Below are positions 36,293 to 48,100 of a DNA stretch of 64,000 nucleotides, in pieces. Each line of letters begins with the position of its first letter. Position 1 is the first letter of the stretch. Below the pieces are notes generated by a model. It saw only the letters and a program-made list of their open reading frames with translations. It did no database searches and had not been told where the DNA came from. A program made the translations under genes and the position numbers. This DNA comes from Arenicola marina (taxonomy: Eukaryota > Annelida > Polychaeta > Arenicolidae): positions 20,082,254 through 20,146,253 of the forward strand of contig OZ025260.1 in assembly GCA_964019135.1 (NCBI GenBank). Direction: 5' to 3'.

Positions 36293-37121
36293 ATACCAGA
36301 AGACCACAGGCAAAACCCGTCTCGGTAAAAGCCAAGAGCTATATATATTGATAGCGAGCAAGGAGAAGATGTTGTATTCTTGTATCTATAGCCATGAGGG
36401 AAGCTGGGCTAACCGTACGGCGGGGGTTAGGAAACGGGGCCGATGGTAAGGGAAGGGGCCGGGGTAAGGGAAGAGGCCGAGGATAAGCCCAGCAAACAGA
36501 TTAACGTCATGACAACGTCGACACGTTATTTTTTGGTAACGGAAGGGATCGGGGGCAAGGGACGGAACCGGATGTAGGGGAAGGGGCCTCTGGTAAGGGG
36601 ACGGCTGGGGATAACCTTAATGAGGTAAGTGGAGGGAAGGGTAATGTAGATTGTGGACGCTCTGCCTCGTCTTTGGGTCTGTGAATAGCAACGAATTCGG
36701 AAGGTCACATATAGCAGTCTTTCTGGATAAACTGGACATCAGTGGCAATCTGTCATATTTACTTTATTATGACGAAAATGTTCGTCATATGTTGGTTGGT
36801 CTAGTTCTGTTGTTGCGTTGTAAAGCTTACTTTAGGCATTACTAGCCAGCTTACGGCAACTGATTGCATTAAACTGTATTGCAGTGCATGATGGGAAGTA
36901 TCCGTTCCTGTGCAAAATGATGTCGTATAAAATAACAAAAAACAGGTCTTCTGGTTTTTGTGCTTTATACTAACTATTAAGGTAATGTTTGCTAAAGTGC
37001 GGCTTTTATGCAATGTGAAAAAAACACCAAAAAAAGCCCGCTAGCTTCCGGTTAGTGATTGTACTAAAACAGCGATCCGTACGACACTCGGCCTGCCGGG
37101 GAAGGAAGATAGAGGCCGGCC
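36293..37121. other. 3' flank with a purine-rich degenerate repeat
   Basis: From 36418 to 36610 there is a degenerate purine-rich repeat around GGTAAGGGAAGGGGCCG, probably in or just beyond the 3' UTR of the glycosyltransferase gene. The remainder is unique; no further gene is recognised. A clear AATAAA close to the stop was not found. Confidence 0.5.
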
Positions 37122-37122
37122 T

Positions 37123-37275
37123 GTTGCGGAATTCACGAACGCAGCGACTACGGGGCTTAGTCGACTAATGTTACCATGTAACCGATAGGCGAGTTTAGCC
37201 GTCTAAGTCCCGTTACGGTAGTCGAGAAACTATGTACATGAAATAGGCCTATTTTACGTACATAGTTTAGCAACA
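37123..37275. mobile_element. Palindromic MITE, copy 2, with an attached fragment of a third copy
   Basis: Relative to the copy at 31616-31748 this one is inverted: it begins GTTGCGGAATTCACGAACGC and ends ATGTACATGAAATAGGCC. Arms with CTACGGGGCTTAGTCGACTAA and TTTAGCCGTCTAAGTCC are still recognisable but more diverged. At once after it, 37249-37274 (TATTTTACGTACATAGTTTAGC) is a further copy of the element's end in the opposite direction, so a second insertion or a rearrangement has occurred here. Confidence 0.7.
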
Positions 37276-37559
37276 GAACGTCCGACTTCCAAAGACGTCA
37301 GGCGTTATGGCGAAACACAAAACATGACAGTTACGTGTCTTGTCACAAGCTGCATAATTAGCGGTTGTTCTGGCATATTGAATACTCTGACAGTCACACA
37401 CACGCCAGTCAAACTGTCTGCTGTTTCCATGGGTCGGTCCCTCCAATCAGATGTCAGCCTTTCCCTAGACTCTGGCCCCTGACGGAGATTGTCGCAAACA
37501 CAACGTGGGAATGCAGCACTCGGATATACTTGTTTTGGAACAGCTTTGGAGGTGGTGCA

Positions 37560-37845
37560 TGTAATCCTTATTCAATTATCGAGGGTAGTGTATGTAATCT
37601 TACTTTGGTTATCGAGGGTAGTGTATGTAATCTTCCTTTGGTTATCGAGGGTAGTGTATGTAATCTTCCTTTGGTTAACGAGGGTATTGTATGTAATCTT
37701 CCTTTGATTATCGAGGGTAGTGTTTGTAATCTTCCTTTGATTATAGAGGGTGGCGTATGTAATCTTCCTTTGATTATCGAGGGTAGTATGTGCAATCTTC
37801 CTTCGGTTATCGAGGGTTGCGTATGTAATCTTCCTTCGATTATCG
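37560..37845. repeat. 33-bp minisatellite, eight to nine copies
   Basis: The unit is near ATTATCGAGGGTAGTGTATG followed by TAATCTTCCTTTG. Because the length is a multiple of three, open frames run through it on both strands; they are not supported as genes. Confidence 0.9.
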
Positions 37846-38615
37846 TTAATGGAAAAGTACTACGTAGCGCTATTCGAGAAGCTGACATATCTGTACAGTT
37901 TCTCAACATTGCCTTCCACATATATACATGCGCCTTCAGCAAATAGTCAGTTGTTTACACACTGTTTACATCTGACATTCAGTGGCATAAACCGCATAAC
38001 ATATCAGATATAAGGAAACATGTGAAAAAACAAAGAAGATATATATGAAACATGTGGTCCTCTCCCCACGGTCGCCAGTTTCATCAAAAATCCTGCTCGC
38101 CTGGTCGCATGTTCATACTTTGTTGACTCCTCAAGAAGATGTCGCCGCGAGTAAACGCCGCGACCTCCACAGGAATGGGTGTCAATGGCTGTCCACTTCT
38201 AGGGCCGTATTCATAATCCCCTCGTAAGTTACGCACATTCTAAGTACATTCTGTCTGGAATTTAAATCCTGAAAAGCCTGTGGGCTATCCGGAGAGCAGC
38301 ATTTTGGTCAACGGAGCAGAAGTTGGTGGCCGGCTTTATATCCCTGCGCGCCTGCTCGCAGTTCCCTATTTTGTGTGTGATTTCGACCGCGACTCGCTAT
38401 GACGTCCGCGCGCGACATAAATAAACCGTGGAGTTTTATGTTGAAATGTTTGTTTTACAGGCTCAAAGAGATATAAAACATATGCATCATAAATTTTGAG
38501 ATACTCTAAGTCTTGATTCTAATATGTTAGATGTTTCATACACTAGAGGCACTCTGATATAAACTCCATTCATTTTGTATTGGAAGACATCAACACGATA
38601 GTTACAAAACTACAT
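37846..38615. other. Intergenic spacer downstream of the rotatin-like gene
   Basis: AT-rich unique sequence. No gene was recognised. It separates the convergent ends of the plus-strand glycosyltransferase gene and the minus-strand rotatin-like gene. Confidence 0.5.
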
Positions 38616-38621
38616 TTTATT
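38616..38621 (-). promoter_or_regulatory. Candidate polyadenylation signal of the rotatin-like gene
   Basis: AATAAA on the minus strand, about 370 nt after the stop codon at 38994-38996. It is the first clear hexamer that I found downstream and would give a 3' UTR of about 0.4 kb. Confidence 0.5.
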
Positions 38622-38993
38622 GAAATAATAAATAGTAAAATGGTTAAGGTACGCGCAATGCATCGTTTCATGCAATAAAGTGTCCTCAAATACTATTCTC
38701 TAAGTATTCATCTACAGGAAACATTTCAAAACATTAAATAAATAATTACAATCCGCGCACAAGAGCCAACTTTCTTTCCCCAAAGAAACCTTGGTCACCT
38801 ATAAATCAAAGATATTATAAACAATAAGATCTTTGGATCACGGTCTGTTGTTAACTGCAATGAGACAGCAAACCGCAATTGTTATACTAAAGATCAAGAG
38901 GAGACCCAGAACACTCGTCCGGCTCTGCCCCCCCCACCCCCGATCTCCCCGGCGTCCCGACCTCTGGTGGCGAGACCCGGATGTTGGCATCAG

Positions 38994-39137
38994 TCAGCCC
39001 CTTAACAGGCTCAGGGTGTTCCGCAAACTGGCAGCGCATTGCGGGGCCCACGTGACCGACGTTTCCATGGCGATGAACTCGTTGTAAGCCTCTTGCAACC
39101 TGCCAATGATGTGTCCGTCTTTCAAAGTGCCCTTGGC
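38994..39137 (-). CDS. RTTN: Rotatin-like exon J, C-terminus and stop
   Basis: Acceptor TGACTGATATTGCAG, phase 0. 47 residues: AKGTLKDGHIIGRLQEAYNE to AASLRNTLSLLRG, then TGA. The closing amphipathic helix with a leucine-rich end fits the C-terminus of rotatin as I recall it. The 783-bp intron before it has no tandem repeat. Confidence 0.77.
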   Translation of the reverse strand, partial: AKGTLKDGHIIGRLQEAYNEFIAMETSVTWAPQCAASLRNTLSLLRG

Positions 39138-42100
39138 CTGCAATATCAGTCAACAAATCAAGATAAAGGAATGAGAAGGAATGTCTCCACGTGACGTCAC
39201 GTGACGTACTTTGCCTCAGGTAACAGATGCGAGTTCCGGACCGACTTTCTGAAAGTACGTCTCCACAAATTGGGGGGAGAGGAAGGATAGTTGTGGGAGA
39301 GAGGAACATACCGGCTGTATCTAGAACGTAGCATGTGATATCAAGTTGAAGCAAATGAAGTATATGTTCCCAAAAATATATCAGTTGAGATATTTGTGGT
39401 TGTACTATGAAACTATCAATATGTCAAAAGCGAACTATATTTATGATGCATTTGTTGGACGCAAATGTCGTATGTAAATCGGCCGTTGTTGACATTTTGC
39501 TGGGTGAGCAAACACTAACGACGATTTGTAATGTATCACTTTCCCTTTCTCCCCCCGCCCCCCACCCCGTCCCCATTCATGCGCTTTACCGCCACCCTTA
39601 CACCCACCCACGGTCTCCCCTCGTCGGCCCTGCTCGTCCTACTTTAGGTCAGGCCATGATCTGACCTATATTTCCAATTTGGGCAGACCCTAAATCAAAT
39701 GCTGGGTCTCGCAGTGGACTGGGAATTAGACATCATATAAACCAGTAATACTTAAAGTTCCTGTTGGTACCTTGAGAGACACTCGTACAACATCCTCCAC
39801 CTGTTTTCGACAGCATTATTCTTCAACGCTAGAATCATATACTCAGGTCAAGGGATCTTTGTATGTAGTAATGCATGGTGACTTCAATGACGGCTTCACG
39901 TAAATAGTCGCTAGACTGACCTTCTGGTTGTTGAAGGTCAAGGCGTGGAGTGCGGAACACGCGCTATTGCGCACGTCGCCGGAACCTGCCTCCACACAGT
40001 TGAGGAAGTAGGGAACCAGCTTCTCTGAAGTAACAACGTAGTAAGCTCATATCAATATATTGATTATCAATGAAAACTGATACATGCATGAACTGATTAA
40101 TTAATGGATAACAGGAGAAGTCGGGGGTTGAAAACACGAGGATCGGGTAGCTCTATCACCAGTTAGGACGAGTTAACGTGCCAATGATCAATACCAACCA
40201 TGCCATCTACCATGGAGATCCAACTTAATAGTTACTAAAGAATTGGGGCCAGGAGACCATTATAGAGCAATTAGGTGGAGGACACCATAATCATCATTGA
40301 CCAACCGGGACCAGGATACCTAACATTGACCAACCGGGACCAGGATACCTCACCTTGATCAACCGGGACCAGGATACCCAACATTGATCAACCGGGACCA
40401 GGATACCTCACCTTGACCAATCTGGACAGGGGACCTAACATTGACTAATCTGGACAGGGGACCTAACATTGACCAATCTGGACAGGGAACCTAACATTGA
40501 CTAATCTGGACAGGGGACCTAACATTGACCAATCTGGACAGGGGACCTAACATTGCTCCATCTGGACCAGGATACCTCACATTGACCAACCGGGACCAGG
40601 ATACCTAACATTGACCAACCGGAACCAGGATACCTCACCATGACCAACCGGGACCAGGATATCTCACCTTAACCAACCGGGACCAGGATACCCAACATTG
40701 ACCAATCTGGACCAGGATACCTCACCTTGACCAACCGGGACCAGGATACCTCACCTTGACCAACCGGGACCAGGATACCTCACCTTGACCAACCGGGACC
40801 AGGATACCTCACCTTGACCAAACGGGACCAGGATACCTAACATTGACCAACCGCGACCAGGATACCTTACCTTGACCAACCGGGACCAGGATACCTCACC
40901 TTGACCAACCGGGACCAGGATACCTCACCTTGACCAAACGGGACCAAGATACCTCACATTGACCAATCTGGAACAGGGGACCTAACATTGACAATCTGGA
41001 ACAGGGGACCTAACATGACCAAGAGAGACCAGGGGACATAACATTGACCAGTTGGGACCATGATATCTAACATTGACCAATCTGGACCAGGGCAGCTAAC
41101 ATTGACCAATGGCGACCAGAATACCAAACATGTACCAATTAGGACCAGGGAACGTAACATTGACCGAGAGACCAGGGGACCCAACATTGACCAACCGGGA
41201 CCAGGATACCTAACATTTACCAATCTGGAAAAGGGGACCTAACATTGACCAACCGGGACCGGGATACTTAACATTGCTCAATCATAGACCAGGATACCTA
41301 ACATTGCTCAAGCTGGACCAGGATACCTCACATTTACCAAGAGAGACCAGGGGACCCTAACATTGACCAACTTGGAACAGGGGACGTAACATTGACCAAC
41401 CTGGAACACGGGGACCTAACATTTAGCAACAGAGACCAGGATACCCAACATTGACCAATTGGGACCAGGATACCTAACATTGCCAATTTAGAAGAAGGAT
41501 ACTTACCATTGACCACTCGAGACATGTCAACCTGCCATTGATCACTTGAGACCTGTCGACTTACCATTGACCACTCGGGACCTGTCGAATTACCATTGAC
41601 CACTTTGAAACCTGTCAACCTACCATTGATCACTTGAGACCTGTCGACTTACCATTGACCACTCGGGACCTGTCGAATTACCATTGACCACTTTGAAACC
41701 TGTCAACCTACCATTGATCACTTGAGACCAGTCGACTTACCATTGACCACTCGGGACCTGTCGAATTACCATTGACCACTTTGAAACCTGTCAACCTACC
41801 ATTGATCACTTGAGACCTGTCGACTTACCATTGACCACTCGGGACCTGTCGAATTACCATTGACCACTTTGAAACCTGTCAACCTACCATTGATCACTTG
41901 AGACCAGTCGACTTACCATTGACCACTTTGAGACCTGTCGACCTACCATTGGCGAGCAGCTTGGGTTTGTTGGGGGCGTGGAAGCAGAGGTTCCTGAGGA
42001 TGAGGGTGGCGCTCCTCCTGTTGTGTTCGGGACCCGAACCGCCGTGCTCCAACAGCAGCGACACGGCGTCTGAACAAACAAACCGGTCGTCAGGGAGACA

Positions 42101-45100
42101 ACTACACGCGTCATAGGGTCCAGATATTACATTAATAGCGTAGGTGTGTAATCCGGCGCATATATTACCTCAATAATAACAGTATACCTGCCATTTCGTG
42201 GACACATTATGGTGACACAGACCTTGCAGTTTGAGCACCATGTTCTGTCCCTCGGCGCTGAATGAGAGGTTGACCAGGACGTCGAGCCAGAGACCGACCA
42301 GGACTCGCCCGGACTTGTTCTTCTTGTTCCTCGTGGGGGCCAATCCAGAAAAGTCATGGAGACAGTTACTCTGAAAATTTAAAAGAAAATAGATTATATA
42401 ACAAAAAAGCCGAAAGGTCCAAAGGGAAACATCAGACAGAATAACAATAACATATATTGGCATATTTAATGGTGTCCATTACAAGGTCTTAATGCCTACC
42501 TGCCTCATTATTCCCGTTACAATTTCTTAATGTCTACCTTCCACAGTATACCCCTGGCCTCCTGTCACAATGCCTTAATGTCTACCTTACACAGTATACC
42601 CCTGGCCTCTGGGCACAGTCTTAATGCCCACCTTCCACAGTATACCCCTGGCCTCCTGTCACAGTGCCTTCATGCCTACCTTCCACAGTATACCCCTGGC
42701 CTCCTGTCATAGTGCCTTAATGCCTCCCTTCCAGAGTATACCCCTGGCCTCCTGTCACAGGGTCTTAATGCCTACCTTCCACAGTATACCCCTGGCCTCC
42801 TGTCACAGGGTCTTAATGCCTACCTTCCACAGTATACCCCTGGCCTCCTGTCACAGGGTCTTAATGCCTACCTTCCACAGTATACCCCTGGCCTCCTGTC
42901 ACAATGCCTTAATGCCTACCTTCCACAGTATACCCCTGGCCTCCTGTCACAATGCCTTAATGCCTACCTTCCACAGTATACCCCTGGCCTCCTGTCACAA
43001 TGCCTTAATGCCTACCTTCCACAGTATACCCCTGGCCTCCTGTCACAGGGTCTTAATGCCTACCTTCCACAGTATACCCCTGGCCTCCTGTCACAGGGTC
43101 TTAATGCCTACCTTCCACAGTATACCCCTGGCCTCCTGTCACAGGGTCTTAATGCCTACCTTCCACAGTATACCCCTGGCCTCCTGACACAGGGTCTTAA
43201 TGCCTACCTTCCACAGTATACCCCTGGCCTCCTGTCACAGGGTCTTAATGCCTACCTTCCACAGTATACCCCTGGCCTCCTGTCACAGGGTCTTAATGCC
43301 TACCTTCCACAGTATACCCCTGGCCTCCTGTCACAGGGTCTTAATGCCTACCTTCCACAGTATACCCCTGGCCTCCTGTCACAGGGTCTTAATGCCTACC
43401 TTCCACAGTATACCCCTGGCCTCCTGTCACAGCCTTAATGCCTACCTTCCACAGTATACCCCTGGCCTCCTGTCATAGTGCCTTAATGCCTCCCTTCCAC
43501 AGTATACCCCTGGCCTCCTGTCACAATGCCTTAATGCCTACCTTACACAGTATACCCCTGGCCTCCTGTCACAGGGTCTTAATGCCTACCTTCCACAGTA
43601 TACCCCTGGCCTCCTGTCACAGGGTCTTAATGCCTACCTTCCACAGTATACCCCTGGCCTCCTGTCACAGGGTCTTAATGCCTACCTTCCACAGTATACC
43701 CCTGGCCTCCTGTCACAGGGTCTTAATGCCTACCTTCCAGAGTATACCCCTGGCCTCCTGTCACAGGGTCTTAATGCCTACCTTCCACAGTATACCCCTG
43801 GCCTCCTGACACAGGGTCTTAATGCCTACCTTCCACAGTATATTCCTGGCCTCCTGTCACAATGCCTTAATGCCTACCTTCCACAGTATATCCCTGGCCT
43901 CCTGTCACAGCCTTAATGCCTACCTTCCACAGTATACCCCTGGCCTCCTGTCACAGCGTCTTAATGCCTACCTTCCACAGTATACCCCTGGCCTCCTGTC
44001 ACAGCGTCTTAATGCCTACCTTCCACAGTATACCCCTGGCCTCCTGTCACAATGCCTTAATGCCTACCTTCCACAGTATACCCCTGGCCTCCTGTCACAA
44101 TGCCTTAATGCCTACCTTTCACAGTATACCCCTGGCCTCCTGTCACAGCGTCTTAATGCCTACCTTCCACAGTATACCCCTGGCCTCCTGACACAGTCTT
44201 AATGCCTACCTTCCACAGTATACCCCTGGCCTCCTGTCACAATGCCTTAATGCCTACCTTCCACAGTATACCCCTGGCCTCCTGACACAGGGTCTTAATG
44301 CCTACCTTCCACAGTATACCCCTGGCCTCCTGACACAGGGTCTTAATGCCTACCTTCCACAGTATACCCCTGGCCTCCTGTCACAGCGTCTTAATGCCTA
44401 CCTTCCACAGTATACCCCTGGCCTCCTGTCACAGCGTCTTAATGCCTACCTTCCACAGTATACCCCTGGCCTTCTGTCACAATGCCTTAATGCCTACCTT
44501 CCACAGTATACCCCTGGCCTCCTGACACAGTCTTAATGCCTACCTTCCACAGTATACCCCTGGCCTCCTGTCACAATGCCTTAATGCCTACCTTCCACAG
44601 TATACCCCTGGCCTCCTGTCACAATGCCTTCATGCCTACCTTCCACAGTATACCCCTGGCCTCCTGTCACAGTCTTAATGCCTACCTTCCACAGTATACC
44701 CCTGGCCTCCTGTCACAATGCCTTAATGCCTACCTTCCACAGTATACCCCTGGCCTCATGTCACAATGCCTGAATGCCTACCTTCCACAGTATACCCTTG
44801 GCCTCCTGTCACAATGCCTTAATGCCAACCTTCCACAGTATACCCCTGGCCTCCTGTCACAATGCCCTAATGCCTACCTTCCACAGTATACCCCTGGCCT
44901 CCTGTCACAGCCTTAATGCCTACCTTCCACAGTATACCACTGGCCTCCTGTCACAGCCTTAATGCCTACCTTCCACAGTATACCCCTGACCTCCTGTCAC
45001 AGCTTTAATGCCTACCTTCCACAGTATACCCCTGGCCTCCTGTCACAATGCCTTCATGCCTACCTTCCACAGTATACCCCTGGCCTCCCGGCACAATGCC

Positions 45101-48100
45101 CTAATGCCTACCTTCCACAGTATACCCCTGGCCTCCTGACACAGTCTTAATGCCTAGCTTCCACAGTATACCCCTGGCCTCCTGTCACAATGCCTTAATG
45201 CCTACCTTCCACAGTATACCCCTGGCCTCCTGACACAGGGTCTTAATGCGTACCTTTCAAAGTATACCCCTGGCCTCCTGTCACAATGCCTTAATGCCTA
45301 CCTTCCACAGTATACCCCTGGCCTCCTGTCACAGCCTTAATGCCTACCTTCCACAGTATACCCCTGGCCTCCTGTCACAATGCCTTAATGCATACCTTCC
45401 ACAGTATACCCCTGGCCTCCTGTCACAATGCCTTAATGCCTACCTTCCACAGTATACCCCTGGCCTCCCGGCACAGCCTTAATGCCTACCTTCCACAGTA
45501 TACCCCTGGCCTCCTGTCACAATGCCTTAATGCCTACCTTCCACAGTATACCCCTGGCCTCCTGGCACAGCCTTAATGCCAACCTTCCACAGTATACCCC
45601 TGGCCTCCTGTCACAGCGTCTTAATGCCTACCTTCCACAGTATACCCCTGGCCTCCTGTCACAATGCCTTAATGCCTACCTTCCACAGTATACCCCTGGC
45701 CTCCTGTCACAATGCCTTAATGCCTACCTTTCACAGTATACCCCTGGCCTCCTGTCACAGCGTCTTAATGCCTACCTTCCACAGTATACCCCTGGCCTCC
45801 TGACACAGTCTTAATGCCTACCTTCCACAGTATACCCCTGGCCTCCTGTCACAATGCCTTAATGCCTACCTTCCACAGTATACCCCTGGCCTCCTGACAC
45901 AGGGTCTTAATGCCTACCTTCCACAGTATACCCCTGGCCTCCTGACACAGGGTCTTAATGCCTACCTTCCACAGTATACCCCTGGCCTCCTGTCACAGCG
46001 TCTTAATGCCTACCTTCCACAGTATACCCCTGGCCTCCTGTCACAGCGTCTTAATGCCTACCTTCCACAGTATACCCCTGGCCTTCTGTCACAATGCCTT
46101 AATGCCTACCTTCCACAGTATACCCCTGGCCTCCTGACACAGTCTTAATGCCTACCTTCCACAGTATACCCCTGGCCTCCTGTCACAATGCCTTAATGCC
46201 TACCTTCCACAGTATACCCCTGGCCTCCTGTCACAATGCCTTCATGCCTACCTTCCACAGTATACCCCTGGCCTCCTGTCACAGTCTTAATGCCTACCTT
46301 CCACAGTATACCCCTGGCCTCCTGTCACAATGCCTTAATGCCTACCTTCCACAGTATACCCCTGGCCTCATGTCACAATGCCTGAATGCCTACCTTCCAC
46401 AGTATACCCCTGGCCTCCTGTCACAATGCCTTAATGCCAACCTTCCACAGTATACCCCTGGCCTCCTGTCACAATGCCCTAATGCCTACCTTCCACAGTA
46501 TACCCCTGGCCTCCTGTCACAGCCTTAATGCCTACCTTCCACAGTATACCACTGGCCTCCTGTCACAGCCTTAATGCCTACCTTCCACAGTATACCCCTG
46601 ACCTCCTGTCACAGCTTTAATGCCTACCTTCCACAGTATACCCCTGGCCTCCTGTCACAATGCCTTCATGCCTACCTTCCACAGTATACCCCTGGCCTCC
46701 CGGCACAATGCCCTAATGCCTACCTTCCACAGTATACCCCTGGCCTCCTGACACAGTCTTAATGCCTAGCTTCCACAGTATACCCCTGGCCTCCTGTCAC
46801 AATGCCTTAATGCCTACCTTCCACAGTATACCCCTGGCCTCCTGACACAGGGTCTTAATGCGTACCTTTCAAAGTATACCCCTGGCCTCCTGTCACAATG
46901 CGTTAATGCCTACCTTCCACAGTATACCCCTGGCCTCCCGTCACAATGCCTTAATGCCTACCTTCCACAGTATACCCCTGGCCTCCTGTCACAGCCTTAA
47001 TGCCTACCTTCCACAGTATACCCCTGGCCTCCTGTCACAATGCCTTAATGCATACCTTCCACAGTATACCCCTGGCCTCCTGTCACAATGCCTTAATGCC
47101 TACCTTCCACAGTATACCCCTGGCCTCCCGGCACAGCCTTAATGCCTACCTTCCACAGTATACCCCTGGCCTCCTGTCACAATGCCTTAATGCCTACCTT
47201 CCACAGTATACCCCTGGCCTCCTGGCACAGCCTTAATGCCTATCTTCCACAGTATACCCCTGGCCTCCTGTCACAATGTCTTAATGCCTACCTTCCACAG
47301 TATACCCCTGGCCTCCTGTCACAGCCTTAATGCCTACCTTCCACAGTATACCCCTGGCCTCCTGACACAGTCTTAATGCCTACCTTCCACAGTATACCCC
47401 TGGCCTCCTGTCACAATGCCTTAATGCCTACCTTCCACAGTATACCCCTGGCCTCCTGACACAATGCCTTAATGCCTACCTTCCCCAGTATACCCCTGGC
47501 CTCCTGTCACAATGCCTTAATGCCTACCTTCCACAGTATACCCCTGGCCTCCCGGCACAATGCCCTAATGCCTACCTTCCACAGTATACCCCTGGCCTCC
47601 TGTCACAATGCCTTAATGCCTACCTTCCACAGTATACCCCTGGCCTCCCGGCACAGCCTTAATGCCTACCTTCCACAGTATACCCCTGGCCTCCTGTCAC
47701 AATGCCTTAATGCCTACCTTCCACAGTATACCCCTGGCCTCCTGTCACAATGCCTTAATGCCTACCTTCCACAGTATACCCCTGGCCTCCTGTCACAGCC
47801 TTAATGCCTACCTTCCACAGTATACCCCTGGCCTCCTGTCACAATGCCTTAATGCCTACCTTCCACAGTATACCCCTGGCCTCCTGTCACAATGCCTTAA
47901 TGCCTACCTTCCACAGTATACCCCTGGCCTCCTGACACAGTCTTAATGCCTACCTTCCACAGTATACCCCTGGCCTCCTGTCACAATGCCTTAATGCCTA
48001 CCTTCCACAGTATACCCCTGGCCTCCTGACACAGGGTCTTAATGCCTACCTTCCACAGTATACCCCTGGCCTCCTGTCACAATGCCTTAATGCCTACCTT

